Below, piece after piece: positions 23,571-31,932 of a stretch of DNA of 64,000 bases. Origin of the DNA: DASRJG01 sp964647625 (GTDB taxonomy: Bacteria > Acidobacteriota > Polarisedimenticolia > Polarisedimenticolales > DASRJG01). Location of the stretch: assembly GCA_964647625.1 (NCBI GenBank), contig CAZYHZ010000001.1, positions 1-64,000 on the forward strand, written 5' to 3'. Position numbers and translations under genes: made by a program. Numbering within the stretch: position 1 is the first letter of the stretch; each line of letters begins with the position of its first letter. The notes beneath the pieces were generated by a model. The model did not search any database, was not told where the DNA came from, and saw only the letters and a program-made list of their open reading frames with translations.

Positions 23571-24281
23571 ATGCATCGAAATTGGAGTCGGACTCTGATC
23601 CTGCCGGCGGCGCTCGCCGCGGCGCTCTCGGCCGCACACCCCGTCCTCGCGGTGGACGGCACGATCGAGATCAACCAGTCCAGGGCCCTGGCGGGAAACG
23701 TCACGCCGGGCGACGGACCCGGATTCCCCGTCACGATCGCCGCGGGAGGCAGCTACCGGCTGACGAGCGACCTGTCCCCCCCGGCCGGGGTCGACGGCAT
23801 CGACGTCACCGCCAGCCACGTCACGCTCGATCTCAACGGATTCAAGATCGTCTCGGGCGGGGCGGGAATCGCGGACGGCGTGTCCCTTCAAAGCGTGACG
23901 AACGTCGAGGTCCGCAACGGCAGCATCCTGGGCTTCCAGAGGAATGGAATCTTCACGAACGCGGCCACGAATTTCATCCGCGTGATCGGAATCCGGGCGA
24001 TCGGGAATGCGACGATCGGAATCGATCTCCAGGGCTTCGGCGGCCTGATCGACGGCTGCACGGTGCTCGACAGCAACACCGGCATGCGAGTCTCGGAGAA
24101 CTCTCGCGTGACCAACACGATCGCGCACGGGCACACCTCGTTCGCGTTGGTGCTGGTCGGTCCGTCGGGATACGGCGGAAACGTATTCACCGGGAACAAC
24201 GGCGGGAACGCCAACCCTCAGGTGAGCGGCGGATTCGAGCTGGGAACGAACATCTGCGGCTCGGACACCGTTTGCCCATGA
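23571..24281 (+). CDS. Exported right-handed beta-helix protein
   Basis: The 236-residue protein has a signal peptide ending near AAHPVLAVD (about residue 27). The mature part has parallel beta-helix rungs: GVDGIDVTASHVTLDLNGF, VTNVEVRNGSILGFQRNGIF, TNFIRVIGIRAIGNATIGI, LIDGCTVLDSNTGMRVSENS. Such proteins are often polysaccharide-binding or -degrading, but no catalytic motif is visible. GGGAGGA precedes the ATG. The last codons overlap the ATG of the next gene (ATGA), so the two exported products are made together and may interact. Confidence 0.75.
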   Translation: MHRNWSRTLILPAALAAALSAAHPVLAVDGTIEINQSRALAGNVTPGDGPGFPVTIAAGGSYRLTSDLSPPAGVDGIDVTASHVTLDLNGFKIVSGGAGIADGVSLQSVTNVEVRNGSILGFQRNGIFTNAATNFIRVIGIRAIGNATIGIDLQGFGGLIDGCTVLDSNTGMRVSENSRVTNTIAHGHTSFALVLVGPSGYGGNVFTGNNGGNANPQVSGGFELGTNICGSDTVCP

Positions 24282-25339
24282 GCGATCGACGCGTCGGAGC
24301 GTGCACGGTGGCGATGGTCCTCCTGGGGACGGTGGCGCCGGCGTTCTCCGCGACGCCGCTCAGCGAGATTCGCGTCTCGCCGGACACGACCGTGACGATC
24401 GGGGGAACGACCGCAAACGACGAGGGGGTCCTGCGGGACAATCTCGCCGGATCGGTGACGCTGATCCCGATCGGCTCGATTCCGGCGGAGACCGACCTCG
24501 ACGCGTACAACGTGCGCCCGAGCGGCGTGCAGCTGCTGTCGTTCGACACGACGGTCGTGCTTCCCGGCGGCGTGACAGCGCGGCCGGGCGACGTGGTGCG
24601 CTACGACGGCGCCGGCTACGCGATCGAGTTCAACGCCGTGGCGGTCGGCATCCCCGACGGCGTGAACCTCGACGCCGTGGCGGTCTACGGAGGCTCGCTC
24701 CTTCTTTCGTTCGACCGCGCATTCGACATCGCCGGCCTTCATGTCGAGCCGGCCGATCTCGTGCTGTTCGACGGCGCCTCGTTCAAGAGCTTCTTCAACG
24801 GCCAGACGGCGGGAATCGCTCCGGGGCTCAACCTCGACGCGGCGGATTACCTCCCGTGCAACGGGCACCTGCTTCTGTCGTTCGACGGAAGCGGAACGAT
24901 CGGCGGCGTCGACTTCGACGACGAGGACGTCCTGGAGTTCGACGGTGCCGGCACGTGGGAGATGGCTTATGACGGCTCGGCCCATGACCCCAACTGGGGG
25001 CCGGCGGACCTCGACGCGGTCCACGCGGTCGTGAACCTGGGTTCGGGGACGCCCGTGGTCTTCGGCCAGACGGTCAAAGTCGACGCCGACAAGGCGACGT
25101 TCCGCTGGCCCGTCGGGATCGCGTTCCGGGCGGTCCGCGGCTCTTTCACGACGTCGTCCTCGATCGGCGCCTATGCCGTGCAGACGATCACGATGGGCAC
25201 GTCGAACGTGCTCGTCGATCCGAACCCACCTCCCGCGGGAACGGGCTTCTGGTATCTCGTGAAGGGCGGCGGGTGCACGCCGACGAGCTGGCAATCGACG
25301 CTCGGGCAAGAGCCGGGACGCGACGCCGCGATTCCGTGA
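24278..25339 (+). CDS. Exported beta-rich repeat protein
   Basis: The 353-residue protein has a signal peptide ending near TVAPAFSATP. The mature part contains repeats of the type LLSFDTTVVLPGGVTARPGDVVRYDG, LLLSFDRAFDIAGLHVEPADLVLFDG and LLLSFDGSGTIGGVDFDDEDVLEFDG, at about 60-residue spacing. Each repeat joins two beta strands and ends in D-G-A. A closing domain follows. The ATG overlaps the stop of the beta-helix gene, so translation is coupled. No enzymatic motif was found. The end lies 7 nt from the convergent aroF gene. Confidence 0.72.
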   Translation: MSDRRVGACTVAMVLLGTVAPAFSATPLSEIRVSPDTTVTIGGTTANDEGVLRDNLAGSVTLIPIGSIPAETDLDAYNVRPSGVQLLSFDTTVVLPGGVTARPGDVVRYDGAGYAIEFNAVAVGIPDGVNLDAVAVYGGSLLLSFDRAFDIAGLHVEPADLVLFDGASFKSFFNGQTAGIAPGLNLDAADYLPCNGHLLLSFDGSGTIGGVDFDDEDVLEFDGAGTWEMAYDGSAHDPNWGPADLDAVHAVVNLGSGTPVVFGQTVKVDADKATFRWPVGIAFRAVRGSFTTSSSIGAYAVQTITMGTSNVLVDPNPPPAGTGFWYLVKGGGCTPTSWQSTLGQEPGRDAAIP

Positions 25340-25346
25340 GCGCGGG

Positions 25347-26399
25347 CTACGAGGCGCGCCAGCCTCGTCGCACGGCGGGCTCGAGGCAGATCGATCGGCC
25401 GATCGCGGGCGCCAGGATCCGCAGCTCGGCCATCAGCCTGTCGAATTGCGCCGGGAACATCGACTGCGCGCCGTCGCTCTTCGCGTGGTCCGGGTCGCAG
25501 TGCACCTCGATGAGCAGCCCGTCGGCGCCCGCCGCGACCGCGGCTCGTGCGACGGGCGCGACCTTGTCCCGGCGGCCCGTCGCATGGCTCGGGTCGACGA
25601 CGACCGGCAAGTGGCTCAGCTTCTGCACGATCGGGATCGCGGAGATGTCCAGCGTGTTCCGCGTGTAGCTCTCGAACGTCCGAATTCCCCGCTCGCAGAG
25701 GATCACGTCCCGGTTTCCGCCCGACAGGACGTACTCCGCCGAGAGCAGCCACTCTTCGATGGTCGCCGAGATGCCGCGCTTCAGAAGGACCGGCTTCCCC
25801 GACTTGCCCAGCTCCTTCAGCAACGTGAAGTTCTGCATGTTGCGGGCGCCGACCTGAAGGATGTCGACGTAGCGCTCGATCAGCTCGATCTGGCCGACGT
25901 CCATGACCTCCGAGACGAGCTTCAAGCCGTGCCGGTTTGCAGCCGTGCGCAGCATGCGCAGACCTGCCTCGCCCAGTCCTTGAAAGCTGTACGGCGAGCT
26001 GCGCGGCTTGAATGCCCCGCCCCGCAGCACCTTCGCACCCGCTCGCTTCACGGCCGCGGCCGTGGCTTCGACCTGCTCGTCCGTCTCCGCGGAGCAGGGC
26101 CCCGCCATGACGACGACCTCGTCGCCGCCGATCCGCACGTCGCCGATCGTGACGACGGAGTTCTCCTGCTTGAACGCACGGCTCGCGAGCTTGTAAGGCT
26201 CGGTGATGCGCAGGACCTCGCGAACCCCGTCCAGGATCTCGACGAGGCGCGGGTCCGCCTCGTGATGGCCGCCGACCGCGCCGAGGACCGTGCGCAGCGC
26301 CCCCGTCGATCGATGCACGTCGAAGCCTTGCTCCGTGAGGCGCGCGATCACCTGCTGGATCTGCTCCTCCGTCGCCCGTTCTTCCATCACGACGATCAT
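25347..26399 (-). CDS. aroF: 3-deoxy-7-phosphoheptulonate synthase, type I-beta
   Basis: The 350-residue DAHP synthase condenses phosphoenolpyruvate and erythrose 4-phosphate in the shikimate pathway. It has an N-terminal ferredoxin-like regulatory domain (IVVMEERATEEQIQQVIARL, RTVLGAVGG). The I-beta barrel follows: VVMAGPCSAETDEQVEATA, AGAKVLRGGAFKPRSSPYSFQG, ILQVGARNMQN, LLKRGISATIEEWLLSAEY, VVVDPSHATGRRDKV. GAGG 7 nt upstream supports the ATG. It follows trpA by 4 nt, so the entry step of aromatic synthesis is transcribed with the trp genes and subject to the same leader. Confidence 0.94.
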   Translation of the reverse strand: MIVVMEERATEEQIQQVIARLTEQGFDVHRSTGALRTVLGAVGGHHEADPRLVEILDGVREVLRITEPYKLASRAFKQENSVVTIGDVRIGGDEVVVMAGPCSAETDEQVEATAAAVKRAGAKVLRGGAFKPRSSPYSFQGLGEAGLRMLRTAANRHGLKLVSEVMDVGQIELIERYVDILQVGARNMQNFTLLKELGKSGKPVLLKRGISATIEEWLLSAEYVLSGGNRDVILCERGIRTFESYTRNTLDISAIPIVQKLSHLPVVVDPSHATGRRDKVAPVARAAVAAGADGLLIEVHCDPDHAKSDGAQSMFPAQFDRLMAELRILAPAIGRSICLEPAVRRGWRAS

Positions 26400-26403
26400 G
26401 GCG

Positions 26404-27222
26404 TCACCTCGCTCTTCCGGTCAGCCGCCGGACGAAATCCTCGACACGCGTCTCGAGCTTCGAGCCATCCCCTGATTCTTCGACGACTCTCACCACCGCG
26501 CTCCCCACGACGGCGGCGTCGGCAAACCGGCCGATCTCGGCGACGTGCTCCGGCGTCGAGACGCCGAACCCCATCGCGAGCGGCATCGACGTCACCTCGC
26601 GGATCCGGGCGGCCAGCACCGCGGCGTCGGCCGAGAGCGCGGCGCGTGCGCCCGTGACGCCCGCTCGCGTGATCCCGTACAGGAATCCCCGGCCCGACGC
26701 CGCGGCGCGCTCGATCCGGGCGCGGGTCGTGGTGGGAGCGAGCAAGAGGATCGTGTCGATCCCCGCGGCCGAGACGGTTTCCGACAGCGGCCCGGCTTCC
26801 TCGATCGGCAGGTCCAGCACGAGGACCCCGTCGACGCCCGCGGCTTTCGCCCGCCCCGCGAATCGTTCGATGCCGAGCTTCAGGACGGGATTCGCATACG
26901 TGAAGATCACGACCGGCACCGGCAGCTCGCCCCGGACACCGGCGACGACGTCGAGGACGCGCTCGAGCGTCGCACCCGCTGCGAGCGCCCGCTCCGAGGC
27001 CCGCTGGATGACGGCCCCGTCGGCCAGCGGATCCGAGAATGGAATCCCCAGCTCGATGACGTCCGCGCCCCCGCGCGCGAGCGCGGACAGCACGCCGGGC
27101 GTCCGCTCGAGGCTCGGATCCCCCGCGGTCACATAGGCGACGAGGCCCGTCCGCCGCTCCACCCGTAGGCTCGCGAAGCACACGTCGAGTCGCGAGTCGC
27201 GCCGCGGCGCGGCCGCCCTCAT
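26404..27222 (-). CDS. trpA: Tryptophan synthase alpha chain
   Basis: The 272-residue TIM-barrel subunit cleaves indole-3-glycerol phosphate to indole. Signatures are LVAYVTAGDPSLERT, ADVIELGIPFSDPLADG with catalytic Glu57 and Asp68, VLVLDLPIEEAGPL, and AMGFGVSTPEHVAEI for phosphate binding. Its ATG overlaps the trpB stop (ATGA). The N-terminal 12 residues are longer than in most TrpA proteins, and a start at a later codon cannot be excluded. Next gene aroF starts 4 nt later. Confidence 0.94.
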   Translation of the reverse strand: MRAAAPRRDSRLDVCFASLRVERRTGLVAYVTAGDPSLERTPGVLSALARGGADVIELGIPFSDPLADGAVIQRASERALAAGATLERVLDVVAGVRGELPVPVVIFTYANPVLKLGIERFAGRAKAAGVDGVLVLDLPIEEAGPLSETVSAAGIDTILLLAPTTTRARIERAAASGRGFLYGITRAGVTGARAALSADAAVLAARIREVTSMPLAMGFGVSTPEHVAEIGRFADAAVVGSAVVRVVEESGDGSKLETRVEDFVRRLTGRAR

Positions 27223-28433
27223 CGCGGCCCCCGCTCGCGCGCGGCCGTCTCGATGTCCTTGTCGCCGCGGCCCGAGAGATTGACGACGATGCGCTTGCCG
27301 GGGCCGAGCTCCCCGGCGAGTTTTCGCGCGTGCGCGATCGCGTGGGCGGATTCGAGCGCCGGGATGATCCCTTCGAGCGTGGCGAGCGTTTGAAATCCGT
27401 CGAGCGCTTCGGCGTCGGTCGCGTACACGTACTCCGCGCGCCCGCGCTCGCGCAGCCATGCGTGCTCCGGCCCGACCGCGGCGTAGTCGAGCCCGGCCGA
27501 GATCGAATGCGTCCGCTCGATGTTCCCGGCGGCGTCTTGCAGGATGTACGTTCGCGTCCCCTGGAGCACGCCGGGGTCCCCGCCGGCGAAGCGCGCCGCG
27601 TGCCGGCCGGCGACGATGCCTTCACCCCCCGCCTCGACGCCGACGAGGCGCACGCCGGCGTCGTCGAGGAACGCGTCGAAGAGGCCCATCGCGTTGCTGC
27701 CGCCGCCGACGCACGCGACCACGGCGTCCGGAAGCGCTCCCGTGCGATCGAGGATCTGCGCTCGCGCCTCGCGGCCGATGACGGATTGAAATTCGCGCAC
27801 CATCAGCGGGTACGGATGGGGCCCCAGGACCGAGCCGAGCAGGTAGTAGGTGTCCGCGACGTTCGTCACCCAGTCGCGCATGGCCTCGTTGATCGCGTCT
27901 TTGAGCGTCCGCGCGCCGGCGTCGACGGCTCTCACGTCGGCACCGAGCAACCGCATCCGAGAGACGTTGGGCGCCTGCCGCGCCATGTCGTCCGTTCCCA
28001 TGTACACACAGCAGTCGAGCCCGAGGATCGCGCACGCCGTGGCCGTGGCCACGCCGTGCTGACCCGCCCCGGTCTCGGCGACGACCCGGCGCTTTCCGAT
28101 CCGCGAGGCGAGCAGGGCCTGACCGATCGCGTTGTTGATCTTGTGCGCGCCCGTGTGGGCGAGATCCTCCCGCTTCAAGAACACCCGGGCGCCGCCCGAC
28201 CTGTCGCTCAAGCGCGTCGCCTCGTGAAGCGGCGTCGGGCGCCCGACGAAGCCGGTCAAGAGGTCGTCGAGCTTCGCCCGGAACAGCGGGTCCGATCGCG
28301 CTTCGAAGTACGCCCGCTCGAGCGCCGCAACCGGCGCGACGAGCGTCTCCGGAACGAAGCGTCCGCCGTACGTCCCGAAATACCCGCGGGCGTCGGGGTC
28401 GCGCAGACCGAACGACGGCCCCGGTGTCAGCAT
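27219..28433 (-). CDS. trpB: Tryptophan synthase beta chain
   Basis: The 404-residue PLP enzyme joins indole and serine. It carries GYFGTYGGRFVPETLV near the start, the PLP lysine in HTGAHKINN (Lys98), AETGAGQHGVATA, and the phosphate-binding loop CVGGGSNAMGLF. Length and motifs are those of the TrpB1 class that pairs with TrpA. It overlaps trpC by 7 nt and trpA by 4 nt. Confidence 0.95.
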   Translation of the reverse strand: MLTPGPSFGLRDPDARGYFGTYGGRFVPETLVAPVAALERAYFEARSDPLFRAKLDDLLTGFVGRPTPLHEATRLSDRSGGARVFLKREDLAHTGAHKINNAIGQALLASRIGKRRVVAETGAGQHGVATATACAILGLDCCVYMGTDDMARQAPNVSRMRLLGADVRAVDAGARTLKDAINEAMRDWVTNVADTYYLLGSVLGPHPYPLMVREFQSVIGREARAQILDRTGALPDAVVACVGGGSNAMGLFDAFLDDAGVRLVGVEAGGEGIVAGRHAARFAGGDPGVLQGTRTYILQDAAGNIERTHSISAGLDYAAVGPEHAWLRERGRAEYVYATDAEALDGFQTLATLEGIIPALESAHAIAHARKLAGELGPGKRIVVNLSGRGDKDIETAARERGPR

Positions 28434-29227
28434 TGCCGCAGCTCCAGAAGTGCCGCGCCCGGATCCGCTGCGGTCATGAGGCGTTCGCCGACCAGAAACG
28501 CGTCGTAACCGGACGCCGCGAGCGCGCGGAGATCGCGCGGCGTCGTGATTCCGCTCTCGGCGATCCTCGCGATGCCTTGCGGGATCCGCGGCGCGAGAGC
28601 GCGCGCGGCGTCGAGCGAGACGTCGAGCGTGCGCAGATTCCGGCCGTTGACTCCGACGATCGCCGCGCCCGCGTCGAGCGCGCGAGCGAGCTCCGCCTCG
28701 TCGTGGACCTCGACCACGACGTCGAGGTCGAGCGCACGAGCGCGGTCGATCAGTGCGCGCAGGCCGTTCGCGGCGGCGGCGAACGCCGCCACGATCAGAA
28801 GCACCGCATCGGCCCCGACGGCGCGCGCCTCGAAGAGCTGGTACTCCGTGACGATGAAGTCCTTCCGGAGAACGGGAACGTCGACCGCGGCGCGGACCGA
28901 GCTCAAATGCTCCAGCTTGCCGTCGAACGCCTCGGGCTCGGTGAGCACGGAGATCGCCGCCGCCCCGGCGCGCGCATACGCCGCTGCGATCGCCGCGGGA
29001 TCGTAGTCCGGGCACAGCAGTCCGCGCGACGGCGACCGGCGTTTGCACTCGGCGATCACACGCGGTGCCTTGCCTACGGTGACAGCCCGCAGGAAGGACC
29101 GCGTCTCGGGAAAAGGCCGCGCTTCGAGCGCCGCGATGGGAACGGTCCGCTCCCTCTCTTCGACGCAGCGACGCGTCGCAGCGACGATCGACTCGAGGAA
29201 ATTCGCGTGTCCCGGGGTGTCACGCAT
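28427..29227 (-). CDS. trpC: Indole-3-glycerol phosphate synthase
   Basis: The 266-residue TIM barrel has the IGPS signatures IAECKRRSPSRGLL (catalytic Lys and Glu), VLTEPEAFDGKLEHL, PVLRKDFIVTEYQLFEA, and IVGVNGRNLRTLDVSL. It is a stand-alone enzyme, not fused to phosphoribosylanthranilate isomerase (TrpF). No trpF lies in this operon. The start codon overlaps the end of trpD by 8 nt. Confidence 0.94.
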   Translation of the reverse strand: MRDTPGHANFLESIVAATRRCVEERERTVPIAALEARPFPETRSFLRAVTVGKAPRVIAECKRRSPSRGLLCPDYDPAAIAAAYARAGAAAISVLTEPEAFDGKLEHLSSVRAAVDVPVLRKDFIVTEYQLFEARAVGADAVLLIVAAFAAAANGLRALIDRARALDLDVVVEVHDEAELARALDAGAAIVGVNGRNLRTLDVSLDAARALAPRIPQGIARIAESGITTPRDLRALAASGYDAFLVGERLMTAADPGAALLELRQC

Positions 29228-30233
29228 GGGATGCCCGCACGAGCCGGTCCAGCGCGGCTGCCGCCGCGCCGGAATCGATGGACTTCGCGGCCTGGACGAT
29301 TCCTTCGGCCACCGACGCCGCCCGGCCTGCGATCAGCAGGGACGCGCCGGCGTTGAAGAGAACGATGTCCCGCGGCGGCCCGGTCCGACCCTCGAGGATC
29401 GTCCGGGCGATCGCCGCGTTCTGGTCCGCGTCGCCGCCCCGCAAGGCGTCCGGCATCGCCTTGGGCAGGCCGAACTCCGACGGATGAACGTAGAACGTAC
29501 GCACCGCGCCCGCCCGGCATTCGGACACCTTCGTGTAGCCGGTCGTGGAGATCTCGTCGAGTCCGTCGGCGCCGTGAACGACCCACGCCCGTTCCGTGCC
29601 CAGGAGCGAAAGAGCGCGCGCGACCAGCTCGGTCAGCTCCGGCCGCGGCACGCCGACGAGCTGGCGCTTCGCATCCGCGGGGTTGGTCAACGGACCGAGC
29701 AGGTTGAACGCCGTGCGCACGCCCAGCTCTTTTCTCGCCGGGCCGGCGTGCCGCATCGAAGGGTGAAACGTCGGCGCGAAGAAGAAGGCGATCCCCGCCT
29801 CGCGCAGCGATCGTTCCACGGCGTCCGCGGAGGCGGTGATCTTCACGCCCAGCGCCTCGAAGAGGTCGGCGCTGCCGCATCGGCTCGAAACCGACCTGTT
29901 GCCGTGCTTCGCCACGCGAACGCCGCAGCCGGCGAGCACGAGCGCCGACACGGTCGAGACGTTGAAGGTGTGCGCCCGATCGCCGCCGGTGCCGCAGGTG
30001 TCGAACACGTCCTCGAAGGGCGCCGACAGCTTGACCGCGCGCTCGCGCATCGTCCGAGCGAGCCCCACGATCTCCGCCGGACGCTCCCCCTTCATGGACA
30101 GGCCGACGAGGAAACCCGCCATCTGCGCGGGCGGCGTGCGACCGTCCATGATCTCGGCCATGGCGTCCGCCGCCTCGCTCGACGACAGATCCTCGCGCCT
30201 CGAGAGCTTCTCGATCAGTGCGGGAAACGTCAT
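29220..30233 (-). CDS. trpD: Anthranilate phosphoribosyltransferase
   Basis: The 337-residue enzyme transfers phosphoribose from PRPP to anthranilate. The GTGGDRAHTFNVST PRPP loop starts at residue 81, with VAKHGNRSVSSRCGSADLFEALG and HPSMRHAGPARKELGVRTAFN. It is not fused to the glutamine amidotransferase TrpG. ATGA overlap joins it to trpE; the other end overlaps trpC. Confidence 0.94.
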   Translation of the reverse strand: MTFPALIEKLSRREDLSSSEAADAMAEIMDGRTPPAQMAGFLVGLSMKGERPAEIVGLARTMRERAVKLSAPFEDVFDTCGTGGDRAHTFNVSTVSALVLAGCGVRVAKHGNRSVSSRCGSADLFEALGVKITASADAVERSLREAGIAFFFAPTFHPSMRHAGPARKELGVRTAFNLLGPLTNPADAKRQLVGVPRPELTELVARALSLLGTERAWVVHGADGLDEISTTGYTKVSECRAGAVRTFYVHPSEFGLPKAMPDALRGGDADQNAAIARTILEGRTGPPRDIVLFNAGASLLIAGRAASVAEGIVQAAKSIDSGAAAAALDRLVRASHA

Positions 30234-31723
30234 AGCTCCGTCTCCGCCATCTCGATCGCGCGCAGGAGCGCTTTTGCCTTGTCCTTCGTCTCTTCAAACT
30301 CGGCGGCCGGATTCGAGTCGGCGACGATGCCGGCGCCCGCCTGCACCGACGCGCGGCCGTCTCGGATCGTGATCGTTCGAATCGTGATGCAGAAATCGAG
30401 ATCGCCCGCGAAGTCGAGGTATCCGACGGCGCCCGCGTAGATTCCGCGCCGCGTCGTCTCGAGCCCGGCGAGCAGCTCCATCGCGCGGATCTTCGGCGCG
30501 CCCGACACCGTCCCCGCCGGAAAGCACGCGACGAGCGCGTCCAGCCGGTCGCACTCATCGGCCAGGCGTCCCTCGACGGTCGAGACGAGGTGCATGACGT
30601 GGGAGTACTTCTCGATGGCCATCAGCTGCGGCACGCGGACGGACCCCGATTCGCACACGCGCCCCAGATCGTTCCGTCCGAGATCGACGAGCATGACGTG
30701 CTCGGCGCGTTCCTTCTCGTTGCGCTTCAGCTCTTCCGCGAGACGCAGGTCGTCCTCTTCGCTGCGCCCCCGCGGCCGCGTGCCCGCGATCGGGTGCGTC
30801 TCGACGTGCCGTCCCTCGACTCGCACCAGCATCTCGGGGGAGGAGCCGACGATCGACAGGCCGCCCATCCGGAGGAAGTACATGTAGGGCGACGGATTCA
30901 CGTGCCGGAGCGCGCGGTAGATCGTGAACGGGTCGGCGGCGACGCCGACGTCGAATCGCTGGGACAAGACCGCCTGGTAGATGTCCCCGGCGGCGATGTG
31001 GTCCTGAAGCGTCCGGACGCCGCCTTCGAACGTCTCCCGGGCGATGTTCGACGAGACCGGACCCAGCCCGGACCGCACGGCGGCCGGCTGCGACAACGCG
31101 CGCGTGAGCTCGCGCTCCAGGAACTGGATCCTCGCGCAGGCGAACTGGTACAGCGCCTCGAGGTCCTCGTCCGGCGTGATGCGCGCGTTGGCGATGACCA
31201 GGATGCGGTGCTTGACGTGGTCGAACGCCAGCACCGTGTCGAAGAGCATGAAGCCCGCCTCGTCCTCGCGCGGCTCATTCGATTCCGCGGAGCGCGCTGC
31301 GGTCCACGCGCGCGAAAGCGCCGGCTCGAACCACGGCGCGGCGTCGTATCCGAGGAACCCGACCGCGCCGCCGGTGAACCGTGGGAGGTCGGCCACGTAC
31401 GGCGCCTGGAACCTCGCCATCAATCCGCGCAGCGTGGGGACGAACGGCTCGGGCGACTCTTCCCGCGTGCCCGAGCGCTCGATGAGTGTCTTCCCGTCGC
31501 GCGCGCGAAGCACGAGGAAGGGATCCTTGCCGAGGAACGAGTAGCGGGCCATGTGCTCGCCCCCCTCGACGCTCTCCAGAAGGAACGCGTAGTCCGAGTG
31601 CTCCGCGATCTTCATGAACGCGGAGACGGGCGTCAGCAGGTCCGCCATGATCTCCTTCGCGACCGGCACGAACGTTCCCCGCCGCGCCAGCTCGACGAAT
31701 TCTTCGTACGTGGTCTGCTTCAT
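30230..31723 (-). CDS. trpE: Anthranilate synthase component I
   Basis: The 497-residue enzyme converts chorismate to anthranilate. The N-terminal LLESVEGGEHMARYSF motif (LLES at residues 48-51) is the tryptophan feedback site. The C-terminal catalytic domain shows SPEMLVRVEGRHVETHPIAGTRPRG, ELKRNEKERAEHVMLVDLGRNDLGRV and ACFPAGTVSGAPKIRAMELL. No trpG is nearby, so the glutaminase subunit must be supplied from elsewhere. It is the first structural gene after the leader. The Shine-Dalgarno is weak (GGAC). Confidence 0.95.
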   Translation of the reverse strand: MKQTTYEEFVELARRGTFVPVAKEIMADLLTPVSAFMKIAEHSDYAFLLESVEGGEHMARYSFLGKDPFLVLRARDGKTLIERSGTREESPEPFVPTLRGLMARFQAPYVADLPRFTGGAVGFLGYDAAPWFEPALSRAWTAARSAESNEPREDEAGFMLFDTVLAFDHVKHRILVIANARITPDEDLEALYQFACARIQFLERELTRALSQPAAVRSGLGPVSSNIARETFEGGVRTLQDHIAAGDIYQAVLSQRFDVGVAADPFTIYRALRHVNPSPYMYFLRMGGLSIVGSSPEMLVRVEGRHVETHPIAGTRPRGRSEEDDLRLAEELKRNEKERAEHVMLVDLGRNDLGRVCESGSVRVPQLMAIEKYSHVMHLVSTVEGRLADECDRLDALVACFPAGTVSGAPKIRAMELLAGLETTRRGIYAGAVGYLDFAGDLDFCITIRTITIRDGRASVQAGAGIVADSNPAAEFEETKDKAKALLRAIEMAETEL

Positions 31724-31740
31724 GTTCGCCGTCCAATAAC

Positions 31741-31775
31741 AAAAAAGCCTCTTCGGCCCGGGGGCTGAAGAGGCT
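31741..31775 (-). terminator. trp attenuator terminator hairpin
   Basis: On the minus strand AGCCTCTTC (31775-31767) and GAAGAGGCT (31754-31746) form a perfect 9-bp stem with a GC-rich loop. Six T residues follow (31746-31741). This is a typical intrinsic terminator located 18 nt before the trpE start codon, downstream of the Trp leader. Its first arm is complementary to AGAGGCT at 31824-31818 inside the leader, giving an alternative antiterminator pairing. Confidence 0.9.
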
Positions 31776-31802
31776 CGTGAACTTCCGGCTTGTGTCCTTA
31801 GC

Positions 31803-31898
31803 TCAGCGCTTCAGCGCAGCCTCTCCCGCCTGGTGGAAGCGCCACCACCAATACTGATTCGCGGAGCCGAGTTCGGTCGCCATGAGCCCCATGAACAT
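31803..31898 (-). CDS. trpL: trp leader peptide with three consecutive Trp codons
   Basis: This 31-codon reading frame begins with MFMGLM. It contains NQYWWWRFHQ, in which codons 17-19 are TGG TGG TGG (31850-31842), and ends in TGA near the antiterminator arm. A GGGAG sequence 7 nt before the ATG at 31898 supports that start. In-frame ATGs at 31892 and 31883 are alternatives if transcription starts near 31887. Length, triple Trp, position upstream of trpE, and the following hairpins are those of a leader peptide acting in ribosome-mediated attenuation. It has no expected function as a protein. Confidence 0.88.
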   Translation of the reverse strand: MFMGLMATELGSANQYWWWRFHQAGEAALKR

Positions 31899-31922
31899 AC
31901 CGGGGCTCCCGATGGCGAGCAA
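31894..31922 (-). promoter_or_regulatory. Possible trp promoter
   Basis: TTGCTC (31922-31917) and TATGTT (31899-31894) on the minus strand are 17 nt apart. They lie between the tetR stop and the leader. If used, transcription would begin near 31887 and the leader would start at the ATG at 31883. Otherwise the promoter is inside tetR or transcription comes through tetR. Confidence 0.4.
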
Positions 31923-31932
31923 GCGAATTCGT

